This document shows, piece by piece, positions 27,492-35,137 of a stretch of DNA of 64,000 nucleotides. Numbering within the stretch: position 1 is the first letter of the stretch; the number at the start of each line of letters is the position of its first letter. A model generated the notes under the pieces. That model was not told the origin of the DNA. It made no database searches and was given only the letters and a program-made list of their open reading frames with translations. The stretch comes from JANXQG01 sp963780045 (GTDB lineage: Bacteria > Planctomycetota > Planctomycetia > Pirellulales > Thermoguttaceae): positions 496,001-560,000 of the forward strand of contig CAVZZZ010000001.1 of NCBI GenBank assembly GCA_963780045.1, read 5' to 3'. Made by a program: the position numbers and the translations under genes.

Positions 27492-28619
27492 ATGAAGATC
27501 GTCATCAGCTTGCTTAGTTTTCGGCCGGGTAAGATCGGCGGAACCGAGACGTACTTGCGGCGGCTGGTTCCGCGCTTGGCTCAGTGCGCGGACAAGTGCG
27601 AACTGACTTTGCTGGTCGACCGGCTGCAAAACACGGGCGACTCGTTTCCGGGCGTTCCGCGCTGCGTGGTCGACATGCCTCCCGCACGCATCCTGGTCGA
27701 GCGCGGCCTGGAGGCGGTGTCGCCATATCGCTGCCGCTCGATCGAAAGGGTCCTCGATCGCATCCAGCCCGATGTTCTCTTCTTTCCGCAGCAGGTCATC
27801 TTTCCCAAGTATTTGGCGTCGCCGAGCGTCCTGGTCGTTCACGACTTGTACCACGTTCATCTGCCCGAATATCTCTCGCCCCTGCAAAGGTTTATCCGCA
27901 ATCGCGTCTACGACTCGTCGATCCGTCAAGCCGGGCGGATCGTCGCCATTTCCCAGCACACCAAAGACGCGATCGTTCGCCACTACCGCATCGATCCAGA
28001 GCGGATTTCCGTCGTTCCGCACGGCATCGAACCGGCTCCGCCATTCGACATTCGACATTCGACATTCGATATTCCGCCCGGCCGGCCATACCTCTACTAT
28101 CCGGCCATTTCGCTGCCGCATAAGAACCATGCCGTTTTGTTGGACTCGATCGCGAAGCTGTCCGCCGAGGGACGCTTTCCTTACCAACTGATCCTTTCCG
28201 GCCGGCAAACCGGCCATTGGAAAACCCTCCAACGGCAGATCCGTAGGTTCGGCCTCCAACAAACGGTCCGGCACTTGGGGTTCATTCCCTACGGGCAAGT
28301 GCAGCAGTTGTTTCGCGGCGCCGAGTGCATTCTTTTTCCAACGACGTTCGAGGGATTCGGCCTGCCCGTCACCGAGGCCGTCGAGGCCCGGAAAAAAATC
28401 ATCGTCTCTCGATTGCAAGTCTTTCGCGAGCTGGGCGTTCCGGACCAACACCAGATCGACTTTGGCGATCCGGAGCAGTTGGACGCAGCCATCCGTCTGC
28501 CGGGCATTACAACCCTGCGGCGGCGTCCCTGGACCTGGCAGGAGACTGCCCGCGCAACGCTCAACGCGCTGATCGCGGAAGCGTCAAATGCGCCATTGCA
28601 GCGCGCCGCCGCGGCGTAA
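27492..28619 (+). CDS. Glycosyltransferase family 4, with an in-frame heptad-repeat insertion
   Basis: A 375-aa GT-B enzyme: MKIVISLLSFRPGKIGGTETYLRRLVPRLAQ (acceptor-domain start with GG.E.Y), VLVVHDLYHVHLPEYLSP, ISQHTKDAIVRHYRIDPERISVVPHGIE, then YLYYPAISLPHKNHAVLLDSIAKL, LGFIPYGQVQQLFRGAECILFPTTFEGFGLPVTEAVEA (GT4 nucleotide-sugar site E-G-F-G-L-P...E). It probably transfers a hexose in polysaccharide assembly. Between IEPAP and PPGRPYLYYP the protein carries FDIRHSTFDI, coded by tandem CATTCGA heptamers (28042-28076), which looks like an insertion into the interdomain linker. It diverges from the ABC ATPase gene. Confidence 0.88.
   Translation: MKIVISLLSFRPGKIGGTETYLRRLVPRLAQCADKCELTLLVDRLQNTGDSFPGVPRCVVDMPPARILVERGLEAVSPYRCRSIERVLDRIQPDVLFFPQQVIFPKYLASPSVLVVHDLYHVHLPEYLSPLQRFIRNRVYDSSIRQAGRIVAISQHTKDAIVRHYRIDPERISVVPHGIEPAPPFDIRHSTFDIPPGRPYLYYPAISLPHKNHAVLLDSIAKLSAEGRFPYQLILSGRQTGHWKTLQRQIRRFGLQQTVRHLGFIPYGQVQQLFRGAECILFPTTFEGFGLPVTEAVEARKKIIVSRLQVFRELGVPDQHQIDFGDPEQLDAAIRLPGITTLRRRPWTWQETARATLNALIAEASNAPLQRAAAA
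28042..28076 (+). repeat. Tandem CATTCGA heptamers inside the GT4 gene
   Basis: Four exact copies of CATTCGA at 28042-28048, 28049-28055, 28056-28062 and 28063-28069, then a degenerate unit TATTCCG. They are translated in frame. Confidence 0.9.
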
Positions 28620-28636
28620 ATGCTTAGCCATGTCCG

Positions 28637-29657
28637 TCACGGCTGCGGCAATCTCTGGCGGAGCGTGAAGAAACCGCTCCACGGGTCGCTGCGCAGCCTC
28701 TTGAGCCAATCGGCCACGTTGCCCACGTTGAAGTGATCGTCGCGAAGATCGTTCGCGCGCAGTTCCCGCCAGCTCAAGGGCACTGAAACCGGCGCTCCAG
28801 GCCGGGCGCGCGTGGAATACGGTGCGATGCTCGTCGCGCCGCGATCGTTGCGGAGATAATCGAGAAAGATCTTGCCCTGCCGCTGCGCCTTCAGCGGATT
28901 CGTCGTGTACAGCCCGGGCTCCTCCGCCACCATCTGCCGCGCCACGTGCAGGGCGAACGCCTTCGCCTCCGCCCAGGTTGCCTTGGGCTCGACGGGCGAA
29001 TGGACGTGCAGCCCCTTGCCGCCGGTGGTTTTCACGAAGGTCTTCAGCGCATATTCGGCGAGTAGCTCACGAAGTCTCTTGGCCGCCTCGACAATCCGGT
29101 TCCATGCGACATCCGGCCCGGGGTCGAGATCGAAGACGATCCAGTCGGGCCGGTCCGGATTGTCCGCCCATGCGCCCCAGAGATGGATTTCCAGCACGCC
29201 AAGCTGCACCAGCGCCACCAGGCCCGCCAGATCGCGCACCACGACGTACTGAGCCGTTTCTTCCTTCTCGCGCACCGACACGCTCCCCAAAGCGGGCGAG
29301 AGCTTGCCCGTGTAGTGCTTTTGAAAGAAGCATTGCGTGCCCACGCCGCTCGGACAGCGGACCAGGCTCAAGGGCCGGTTGACGACGTACGGCAGCACTG
29401 CGCTTGGCCACTTGGACATAATACGCGGCCAGGTCGAGCTTGGTCAGCCCTTGATCGGGATATAGCACGCGGTCCGGATGCGTAAGCTCGACACCCCTGA
29501 GTTGCCGTTCGAGTTCTTTCGAAACGAAGTTCGCCATCCCGCGCGATGGACCGCGACTGCCGGGTTTGCCGCGAGGCGACGACGCGCCTCGCTTGCCCGA
29601 TTTTCCGGAGATCCGTTTTGCCGCCTTGGTGGCGGGCGTAGCTGTTCCTCTGCTCAT
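28637..29657 (-). CDS. ligD (polymerase part): LigD-type primase/polymerase for non-homologous end joining, frameshifted near 29400
   Basis: Starts MSRGTATPATKAAKRISGK at 29657, behind GGAGG, with a basic leader, then LERQLRGVELTHPDRVLYPDQGLTKLDLAAYYVQVAK, the LigD polymerase opening. One extra base near 29400 breaks the frame; the rest reads VLPYVVNRPLSLVRCPSGVGTQCFFQKHYTGKL...YVVVRDLAGLVALVQLGVLEIHLWGAWADNPDRPDWIVFDLDPGPDVAW (metal-binding DLDP), KTFVKTTGGKGLHVHSPVEP and TTNPLKAQRQGKIFLDYLRNDRGATSIAPYSTRARPGAPVSVPLSW. An AEP-family polymerase that fills gaps at broken DNA ends. It overlaps the ligase gene's stop by ATGA, so the two are co-translated. Confidence 0.9.
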
Positions 29658-31321
29658 GTTGCCTCCTCGCGCACGACATTCTCGGCCGGCTTGTCTTCCC
29701 GCAGTCCTTGGAATGACGGCTGCCGCAAGCGGCCGTCGCGCGTCCATTGGGAGAACGCGATCTCCGCCACCAACCGCGGCTGCACCCAGTGGATTCTTTC
29801 ATTTGAGCGATCGACAGGCGAGTCGAATGGCGAGTTCCGCCGCGCCAAGCGTCCGAGCTGCCTGGCCAGCGCGTCCATCGTGCTGCTCTGCCATCCGGTC
29901 CCTACACGGCCGGCATACTTCAGGTTGCCGGCCTTCTCGTGGTATCCGACCAGCAGCGCTCCGAAGGGCAGCCGCTTGTTCGTCGAGTCGGTGAACCCGC
30001 CGATGACGAACTCCTGCCGCAAGAGGCACTTCGCCTTCAGCCAATCCGCGGTCCGACCGCCAAGATAGGGCCGCGTCCGCCGTTTGCAGATCGAGCCTTC
30101 CAGACCGCGCTTGCAGCACTCCTTGTAAAAGCGGCCGGCCTGGCCGACCACGTGCTCCAGGTATTGAAGATGCGGGCTCCTGTTCGTCCGAAGTATCTCC
30201 TCCAGCAGCCGCTTGCGGTCTTCCAGCGCCGCCGCGCGAAGGTCGTGCCCGTCGAGGTAGAGAAGATCGAAAATCGAATACGTCAGGCTGCCTTCATGGT
30301 CCTCGCGCATCTCGTTCTGCAGGGCCTGGAAACTCGTCCGCCCGTCCGGCAAGTAGACGGCGACCTCGCCATCCAAAATGGCTTGTTTCACCGGCAGCTT
30401 GCTCGCGGCGGCGGCGACTGCCGCGAAGCGAGCGGTCCAATCCTGGTGCGTGCGGGTATAAAGCGCGGCCGCGCCGCCGGCGACGTGGCAGACGATGCGG
30501 TATCCGTCGAGCTTGATTTCGCTGAGCCAGCCGTCGCCTTCGGGCGGCTTCGCGGCCAGCGCGGCCAACTCCAGCTCGACGCGCTGCGGCATGGCGGCGC
30601 GCTTAGCCCCGGCGACGAGCTTCAAGCAAACCGACCCTCGCGGCGCCTTGGAAGCTGTTGCGGTCGCGGCGGAGTTCTTCGATTGCTTGCCCTTGCCCGC
30701 TTTGCGCGGTTTCTTCGCCGGCGCTTTGTCGGCGGTCTCATCCAGCGACCGGCCGCTAGCGACGCTTGCCGGCCGTTCCGCGGTGACGTCGAACTCATCG
30801 CGCGGACGGGCGTCGCCGTCTTTGACTTTGATCAGCAGCCACTGCCGCTGCTTGGATCGTGACGACTTGGATCGTGCCGACTTGGATTGAATCTGTTGCG
30901 TGGCGATGAGGACCCATGAACCACGCAACTTTTCGCCATGCAAGTCGAACTTGAGATTGCCGCGGCGCAAACCCTGGTGCGGGTCTCCGTCGGGCGACCA
31001 GGTGCCGCGGTCCCAGACAATGACGGTGCCGGCCCCGTACTCGCCCTCAGGGATATTGCCTTCGAAATCCGCGTACTCGACCGGATGGTCTTCCACCTCG
31101 ATGGCGAGGCGCTTGTCTTTCGGATCGAGACTCGGCCCCTTGGGGACTGCCCAGCTCTTGAGCACGCCGTCAAGCTGCAGCCGCACGTCGTAGTGCAACG
31201 TGCTGGCGCTGTGCTTTTGTATGACATACAGGTCGCCCTTCCGCCGCGAGACCTTGCCGCGCGGTTCGGGTGTTGCGCTTGCGTGCCGCTTGCGGCGATA
31301 GGTGGAAAGAGACGCTTTCAT
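29654..31321 (-). CDS. ligD: LigD: 3'-phosphoesterase plus ATP-dependent DNA ligase
   Basis: A 555-aa protein. Residues ~30-170 are the phosphoesterase domain: YVIQKHSASTLHYDVRLQLDGVLKSWAVPKGPSLDPKDKRLAIEVEDHPVEYADFEGNIPEGEYGAGTVIVWDRGTW. A Lys/Ser/Ala-rich linker with a KSARSKSSRSK repeat follows, then the ligase with adenylation motif EIKLDGYR, LDGEVAVYL, YSIFDLLYLDGHDL, EGSICKRRTRPY, DWLKAKCLLRQEFVIGGFTDS and an OB-fold C-terminus. The polymerase domain usually fused to it is the separate downstream gene. Ku is not in the window. It seals double-strand breaks in NHEJ, a useful pathway in slow-growing planctomycetes. Confidence 0.93.
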   Translation of the reverse strand: MKASLSTYRRKRHASATPEPRGKVSRRKGDLYVIQKHSASTLHYDVRLQLDGVLKSWAVPKGPSLDPKDKRLAIEVEDHPVEYADFEGNIPEGEYGAGTVIVWDRGTWSPDGDPHQGLRRGNLKFDLHGEKLRGSWVLIATQQIQSKSARSKSSRSKQRQWLLIKVKDGDARPRDEFDVTAERPASVASGRSLDETADKAPAKKPRKAGKGKQSKNSAATATASKAPRGSVCLKLVAGAKRAAMPQRVELELAALAAKPPEGDGWLSEIKLDGYRIVCHVAGGAAALYTRTHQDWTARFAAVAAAASKLPVKQAILDGEVAVYLPDGRTSFQALQNEMREDHEGSLTYSIFDLLYLDGHDLRAAALEDRKRLLEEILRTNRSPHLQYLEHVVGQAGRFYKECCKRGLEGSICKRRTRPYLGGRTADWLKAKCLLRQEFVIGGFTDSTNKRLPFGALLVGYHEKAGNLKYAGRVGTGWQSSTMDALARQLGRLARRNSPFDSPVDRSNERIHWVQPRLVAEIAFSQWTRDGRLRQPSFQGLREDKPAENVVREEAT

Positions 31322-31431
31322 GCTTTTAACGGACGCAACAACTTCGCCTGGATCTAATCCGGGCAGAACGATTGATCGTCGATCGCCCAGGCTGACGCGA
31401 GTTTAGCCACCGGCGGCGGGCTTGGGAGCCG

Positions 31432-31587
31432 TCAATGGCCGTGATGTTTGAAGAACTGGACCGCCCGTTCGTGTTTTTCGGCTTCGGCACGGGTGCCGAA
31501 GGTGCCTAGATTCCTGCGTTTGTGGGTCTTCGGGTCGGTTTTTCGCGAGTAGAGACGATATTCGCCGGATTTCAATTTTCGGATCAT
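31432..31587 (-). CDS. Small basic conserved protein upstream of LigD
   Basis: A 51-aa ORF, short but convincing: MIRKLKSGEYRLYSRKTDP then KTHKRRNLGTFGTRAEAEKHERAVQFFKHHGH. GAGGTG lies four bases before the ATG at 31587 on the minus strand. I recall near-identical ~50-aa proteins in many bacterial phyla, often close to Ku/LigD genes, with the core KLxSGxYRLYSRKxxPxTGKRRNLGTFxxxxxAExHExxVQYFK. The function is not known to me. About 110 bases separate it from the ligase start, same strand, so it may head the NHEJ operon. Confidence 0.8.
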   Translation of the reverse strand: MIRKLKSGEYRLYSRKTDPKTHKRRNLGTFGTRAEAEKHERAVQFFKHHGH

Positions 31588-31851
31588 GGTTCACCTCGGA
31601 ATGATTGACTGCGGGTTTGTGATAGTCCGCAATAATCGTGATGCAAGCGACGTGCCAGCGGGCGGCGGCAAAAATGCGCAACGCCTCGCGTGTTGCGGCG
31701 GCTGTTGCGCATCGGCTGCCATCGCCGTAAACTCTTGCCAACAAGGACTTTGCGCACGCGGTTTCGATCGCTTGTGTGACCTCCTCTCAAGTTGTGTGTG
31801 TTGCGCAAGTCCGGCGGCATAGAGCCAACGACGTGCGAGCCTTACTGCTTT

Positions 31852-31893
31852 CGACTTCCATCTCCTGACTCCTGACTTCTAACTCCAGACTTC
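31852..31893. repeat. Degenerate 7-bp tandem repeat
   Basis: Six consecutive heptamers: CGACTTC, CATCTCC, TGACTCC, TGACTTC, TAACTCC, AGACTTC. They lie just outside the left end of the composite element described next. Confidence 0.75.
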
Positions 31894-31926
31894 TTCCCCC
31901 GTGGTGCATATCGCCGGTCGTTGCGG

Positions 31927-32443
31927 GCGAAATATTTCTTCACATTTTGGACGTCGAGTTTGTGGCCGGTTCTCGCGTGTTTTCCGGCGTAGAACGGGAG
32001 TAGCAGGCGAGCAGGATTGAGGTAGGACGCCAGTAGGATGCGGGTAAAACGCCAGTAGGGCGGCAGTAGGAATCTCCGTTTCCGGGTGGTTTATGCACCA
32101 ACGGGCAGAAAGCACGCAGCGCGGAGCCGGGAGCTTCGAGCCTTGCAGCCCGCCTTTCGTGTCTCTGTGGTCAATGTTTCTGTACATCATATCTCTGTCG
32201 CCAATTCCGACCTCCGACCTCTCATTCTTCATCTCTAATCGTTTATCTTGCCACTCCCCACTTTTCACTCATTGTAGCACTTGTCTTAACTCTTGTCAAC
32301 ATATAACGTCCGTTGTCGTTTGCCCACTGCCGCAAATCATTGCCTGGCAAGGCTTTGGGTGGCTTGACATTTGTTTGGGAAATTCGCCGTCCTTTTTGTC
32401 GCCTGGCGTTTTTCGCATGACGTAAAGTATTGCGAGGCAATAT
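31927..32443 (+). repeat. Composite non-coding element, copy 1
   Basis: Order of parts: a leader beginning GGGCGAAATATTTC and containing GGCCGGTT; an 11-bp-period array (31996-32072); TCCGGGTGGTTT.TGCACCA at about 32081-32099; a spacer; a 7-bp-period tract of ten units (32205-32274); a 22-base segment TCTTAACT..TGTCAACATATA (32284-32305); then hairpins TTTGC-N8-GCAAA (32319-32336), TTGCC-T-GGCAA (32340-32350) and TATTGC-GAG-GCAATA (32428-32442). The core GCGTTTTTCGCATGACGTAA lies at 32406-32425. Each part recurs in the same order at 57275-58146. No protein is coded consistently in either copy. The APC permease gene starts about 310 bases downstream on the same strand. Confidence 0.75.
31996..32072. 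repeat. 11-bp-period array of copy 1, seven units
   Basis: Exactly 77 bases: GGGAGTAGCAG, GCGAGCAGGAT, TGAGGTAGGAC, GCCAGTAGGAT, GCGGGTAAAAC, GCCAGTAGGGC, GGCAGTAGGAA. Consensus about GCCAGTAGGAT. The copy at 57336 has the same period but a different unit sequence. Confidence 0.85.
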
Positions 32444-32489
32444 CTTGTGAATTCCGCTGCGGCCGTGCTCGTGGCCTATCGCTGGCGCA

Positions 32490-32606
32490 GGAGGCAGTCG
32501 CGACGGCGAAATCGAAGGCGTGCCGCCTAGAGCACCAGCAGCAACTCCTTGCAGACGCACCTTTTGCAAGGAGTCGGCTGCCTCCGCAGGAACGACCGTC
32601 TTTTTT
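32490..32606 (+). promoter_or_regulatory. Possible structured leader upstream of the APC permease
   Basis: Nested complementary arms: an outer stem GGAGGCAG (32490-32497) with CTGCCTCC (32578-32585) and an inner perfect 10-bp stem ACTCCTTGCA (32544-32553) with TGCAAGGAGT (32565-32574), followed by TTTTTT at 32601-32606. This could be an attenuator-like leader for the gene starting at 32754, or a small RNA with a weak terminator. It matches no riboswitch class I know. Confidence 0.35.
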
Positions 32607-32753
32607 AGGCTCTGACCGCCCCACAAAACGCCCCACGCGGCATGCTAACGCGGGCCCGATGCAAAAGCGGTGCATTCACGACGCCTTTCTGATCGTCGCC
32701 TGTGCTATGATCTGATTGAGCCGCTTCACGGGCTATTGTTAGAAAAGGTCGTT

Positions 32754-34784
32754 ATGTCGTTGATCAACTTGCTGTTCGGCCGTCCTCTGGCGTCCGACGA
32801 GCAGACGAGCCAGAAAATCGGCGTCTTCTCCGCGCTCCCGGCGTTGGGACTGGACGGCTTGTCGTCGGCAGCCTACGGCCCCGAGGCGGCGTTGGCTGTT
32901 CTTGTGCCACTGGGGGCGGTCTCTCTTTCTTGCGTCGTTCCGATCACCGGGGTCATTCTCGCCCTCCTGACTATCCTTTACGTCTCCTACCGTCAGACGA
33001 TCGCCGCCTATCCGGTAAACGGCGGCTCATATACGGTGGCCCGGGAAAACTTGGGGGTCTGGCCGAGCCTGCTGGCGGCCGCGGCGCTCATGATCGACTA
33101 CGTCCTGACTGTCGCCGTCGGCATCTCCGCCGGTATCGCGGCACTGGTATCGGCATTCCCCTTTTTGCACGCTTATACCGTTTGGCTCTGCCTGGCCGTT
33201 CTGGCGTTAATCACCCTGCTGAACCTGCGTGGCACGGGGGAGGCCGGTTTGGCCTTTGCCGTGCCCACCTACCTCTTCATAGCAACGATGCTGGCGGTGC
33301 TGGTCATCGGCATAGTCCGCGCCCTGTTAGCGCACGGTCATCCGGTCCCGTGCTACGCTCCAGCAGCGCTGCCTAAGGCCCGGATGACGGTCGGCTTGTG
33401 GCTGCTCTTGCGGGCGTTCGCCAGCGGATGCACGGCGATGACCGGCGTCGAGGCCGTCAGCAACGGCGTCAGCGCCTTTGAGGAACCTCGCGTAAAGAAG
33501 GCGCACCGCACCCTCACGCTGATCGTCGGCATTCTAGCCCTTCTGCTCGGCGGTATCGCTTACCTGGCCTCCGCCTACCGAATCGGCGCGATGGACCAGA
33601 ACGACCCGGCGTATCAAAGCGTCCTCTCGCAGCTTATCGGCGCGGTCGTCGGACGCGGCTGGTTCTACTACACCACGATCGCGGGCATCCTGGCCGTTCT
33701 GTGCCTTTCGGCCAATACCAGCTTCGTCGACTTTCCACGACTCTGTCGTTTGATCGCGAAGGACGACTTTCTTCCAAACTATTTCGCCGCGATCGGCCGG
33801 CGGCTGGTCTACTCAACCGGCGTGCTTTTCCTGGCGGTCGCGGCCGGTTTGCTGCTGATCTGCTTCAAGGGGATTACCGATGAACTGATCCCTCTTTACG
33901 CGGTCGGCGCCTTCCTGGCATTCACCCTGTCCCAAGCCGGTATGGTGGTCCACTGGCGCAAGCGGCTAAGAGACCCTAGCCTTCGCGAACCCAATGAGAC
34001 GGCTCGCCGCATCCTGGTGCGGCAATGGGTGAATGCGGTGGGAGCATCGGCGACTTGCACGGCGCTGGCGATCATTCTGGCCGCCAAGTTCATGGATGGT
34101 GCGTGGATTACCGTCGTGGCGATCCCCATTCTGTTGGCCATCTTCAGAATTGTTCACCGTCATTACAAGCTCGTGGAAGGAATCATTGCCTGCGATCACT
34201 GCCTGTCCCTCGCCCGCAACGCGCTGCCGGTGGTGCTGGTTCCGGTTCGCGGCTGGACGCAGCCGGTGCATAAAGCGCTGCGATTCGCGGTCCACATCTC
34301 CCCGGACGTGATCGCCGTGCATTTGAGCAACTTGGAAGGCGACGACGCCGACAATGAAGCGGAATCCATGCGGCAAGTATGGGCCCAGCGCGTGGAAGCG
34401 CCGGCCCAGGCGGCCGGCGTTCCCGTGCCGAAACTCGAATTCGTGCAGACGCCCTACCGGGAGTTCACCAAACCGCTCCTTGAGCAGATCGACAGGATCA
34501 AGGCGGAACACGGCCACCGACTTGTTGCGGTAATCGTTCCTGAGCTGGTTGAAAAGCACTGGTTGCAGTCCCTCCTGCACCTGCATCGCACGTGGTGGTT
34601 AAGGAGGGCCTTGCTCAAGCGCGGCGACACCCGCGTGGTGACGATCGACCTCCCCTGGTTCCTGCGAATTCCAGGTTTTCAAGTCGCCAAGGAACTCCAG
34701 CACGACAACGCGGCCGAACCAAACGAAACCGCATCAATTTCAGCAAAAACCGCCCCAAAACCTCGAACCGCCCCGCCGACTTGA
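32754..34784 (+). CDS. APC-superfamily permease with cytosolic C-terminal domain
   Basis: A 676-aa protein. About twelve membrane helices fill residues 25-500, beginning IGVFSALPALGLDGLSSAAYGPEAALAVLVPLGA and YPVNGGSYTVARENLG, the substrate-binding 'GG.Y' turn of APC/KUP-like transporters. The C-terminal ~170 residues (CDHCLSLARNALPVVLVPVRGWTQPVHKALRFAVHISPDVIAVHLSN...RLVAVIVPELVEKHWLQSLLHLH) resemble a universal-stress/UspA-like fold often attached to these permeases. Transport of K+ or amino acids is likely but not decided by sequence. ATG 32754 follows AAAAGG; the longer frame from 32670 is not supported. Confidence 0.85.
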   Translation: MSLINLLFGRPLASDEQTSQKIGVFSALPALGLDGLSSAAYGPEAALAVLVPLGAVSLSCVVPITGVILALLTILYVSYRQTIAAYPVNGGSYTVARENLGVWPSLLAAAALMIDYVLTVAVGISAGIAALVSAFPFLHAYTVWLCLAVLALITLLNLRGTGEAGLAFAVPTYLFIATMLAVLVIGIVRALLAHGHPVPCYAPAALPKARMTVGLWLLLRAFASGCTAMTGVEAVSNGVSAFEEPRVKKAHRTLTLIVGILALLLGGIAYLASAYRIGAMDQNDPAYQSVLSQLIGAVVGRGWFYYTTIAGILAVLCLSANTSFVDFPRLCRLIAKDDFLPNYFAAIGRRLVYSTGVLFLAVAAGLLLICFKGITDELIPLYAVGAFLAFTLSQAGMVVHWRKRLRDPSLREPNETARRILVRQWVNAVGASATCTALAIILAAKFMDGAWITVVAIPILLAIFRIVHRHYKLVEGIIACDHCLSLARNALPVVLVPVRGWTQPVHKALRFAVHISPDVIAVHLSNLEGDDADNEAESMRQVWAQRVEAPAQAAGVPVPKLEFVQTPYREFTKPLLEQIDRIKAEHGHRLVAVIVPELVEKHWLQSLLHLHRTWWLRRALLKRGDTRVVTIDLPWFLRIPGFQVAKELQHDNAAEPNETASISAKTAPKPRTAPPT

Positions 34785-35137
34785 CATCCCTCTTGCGCGG
34801 AGCCATGATAGTCGGAGTCACTATCAAGGGTGCCCCGGCCGCCAGTCGTGCCGGGCCACCGTCACAACAGACCCTCGCAGGCAGCGTTTGCTTTGCTCGC
34901 GGTCCTCAAGCAGAACCGTCGGTCGCTCGTCGTGACCGATTGTTTCCAACCGGGCCGCTTTTGAGCGAAGTCTCGGCAATTCGATCTGACCGGCCCGCCC
35001 GCCAACGGCGGATTCACCCGGTCGATTTCTCGCGCCTTGCTGCCACGGCCCCGAAAGCCACGCCCCTTCTTTTTCGCGATGGAGCTTGCCTTGCGGCGCT
35101 TGGGCAGAAAAGACGATGTACGGGGAGGTCCAAAATC
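34785..35137. other. Gap without a recognisable gene
   Basis: A long frame on the + strand runs through here into the next gene, but its translation (Arg/Pro/Ser-rich, no motif) looks non-coding and the real start is at 35138. No promoter or repeat stands out. Confidence 0.4.

Noticed and set aside
31996..32072. The 11-bp arrays as a CRISPR
   Set aside because: Units are too short, contiguous without spacers, and no cas gene is present.
32363..32368. Consensus TTGACA in the composite element (also at 58063-58068) as a promoter
   Set aside because: Neither copy has a -10 box 16-18 bases downstream. The sequence is conserved with its neighbours beyond what a -35 box needs.
34592..35137. N-terminal extension of the NHL/PEP-CTERM protein overlapping the permease gene
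   Set aside because: The extension overlaps a conserved gene in another frame. The GTG at 35138 has a strong ribosome binding site and begins a signal peptide.
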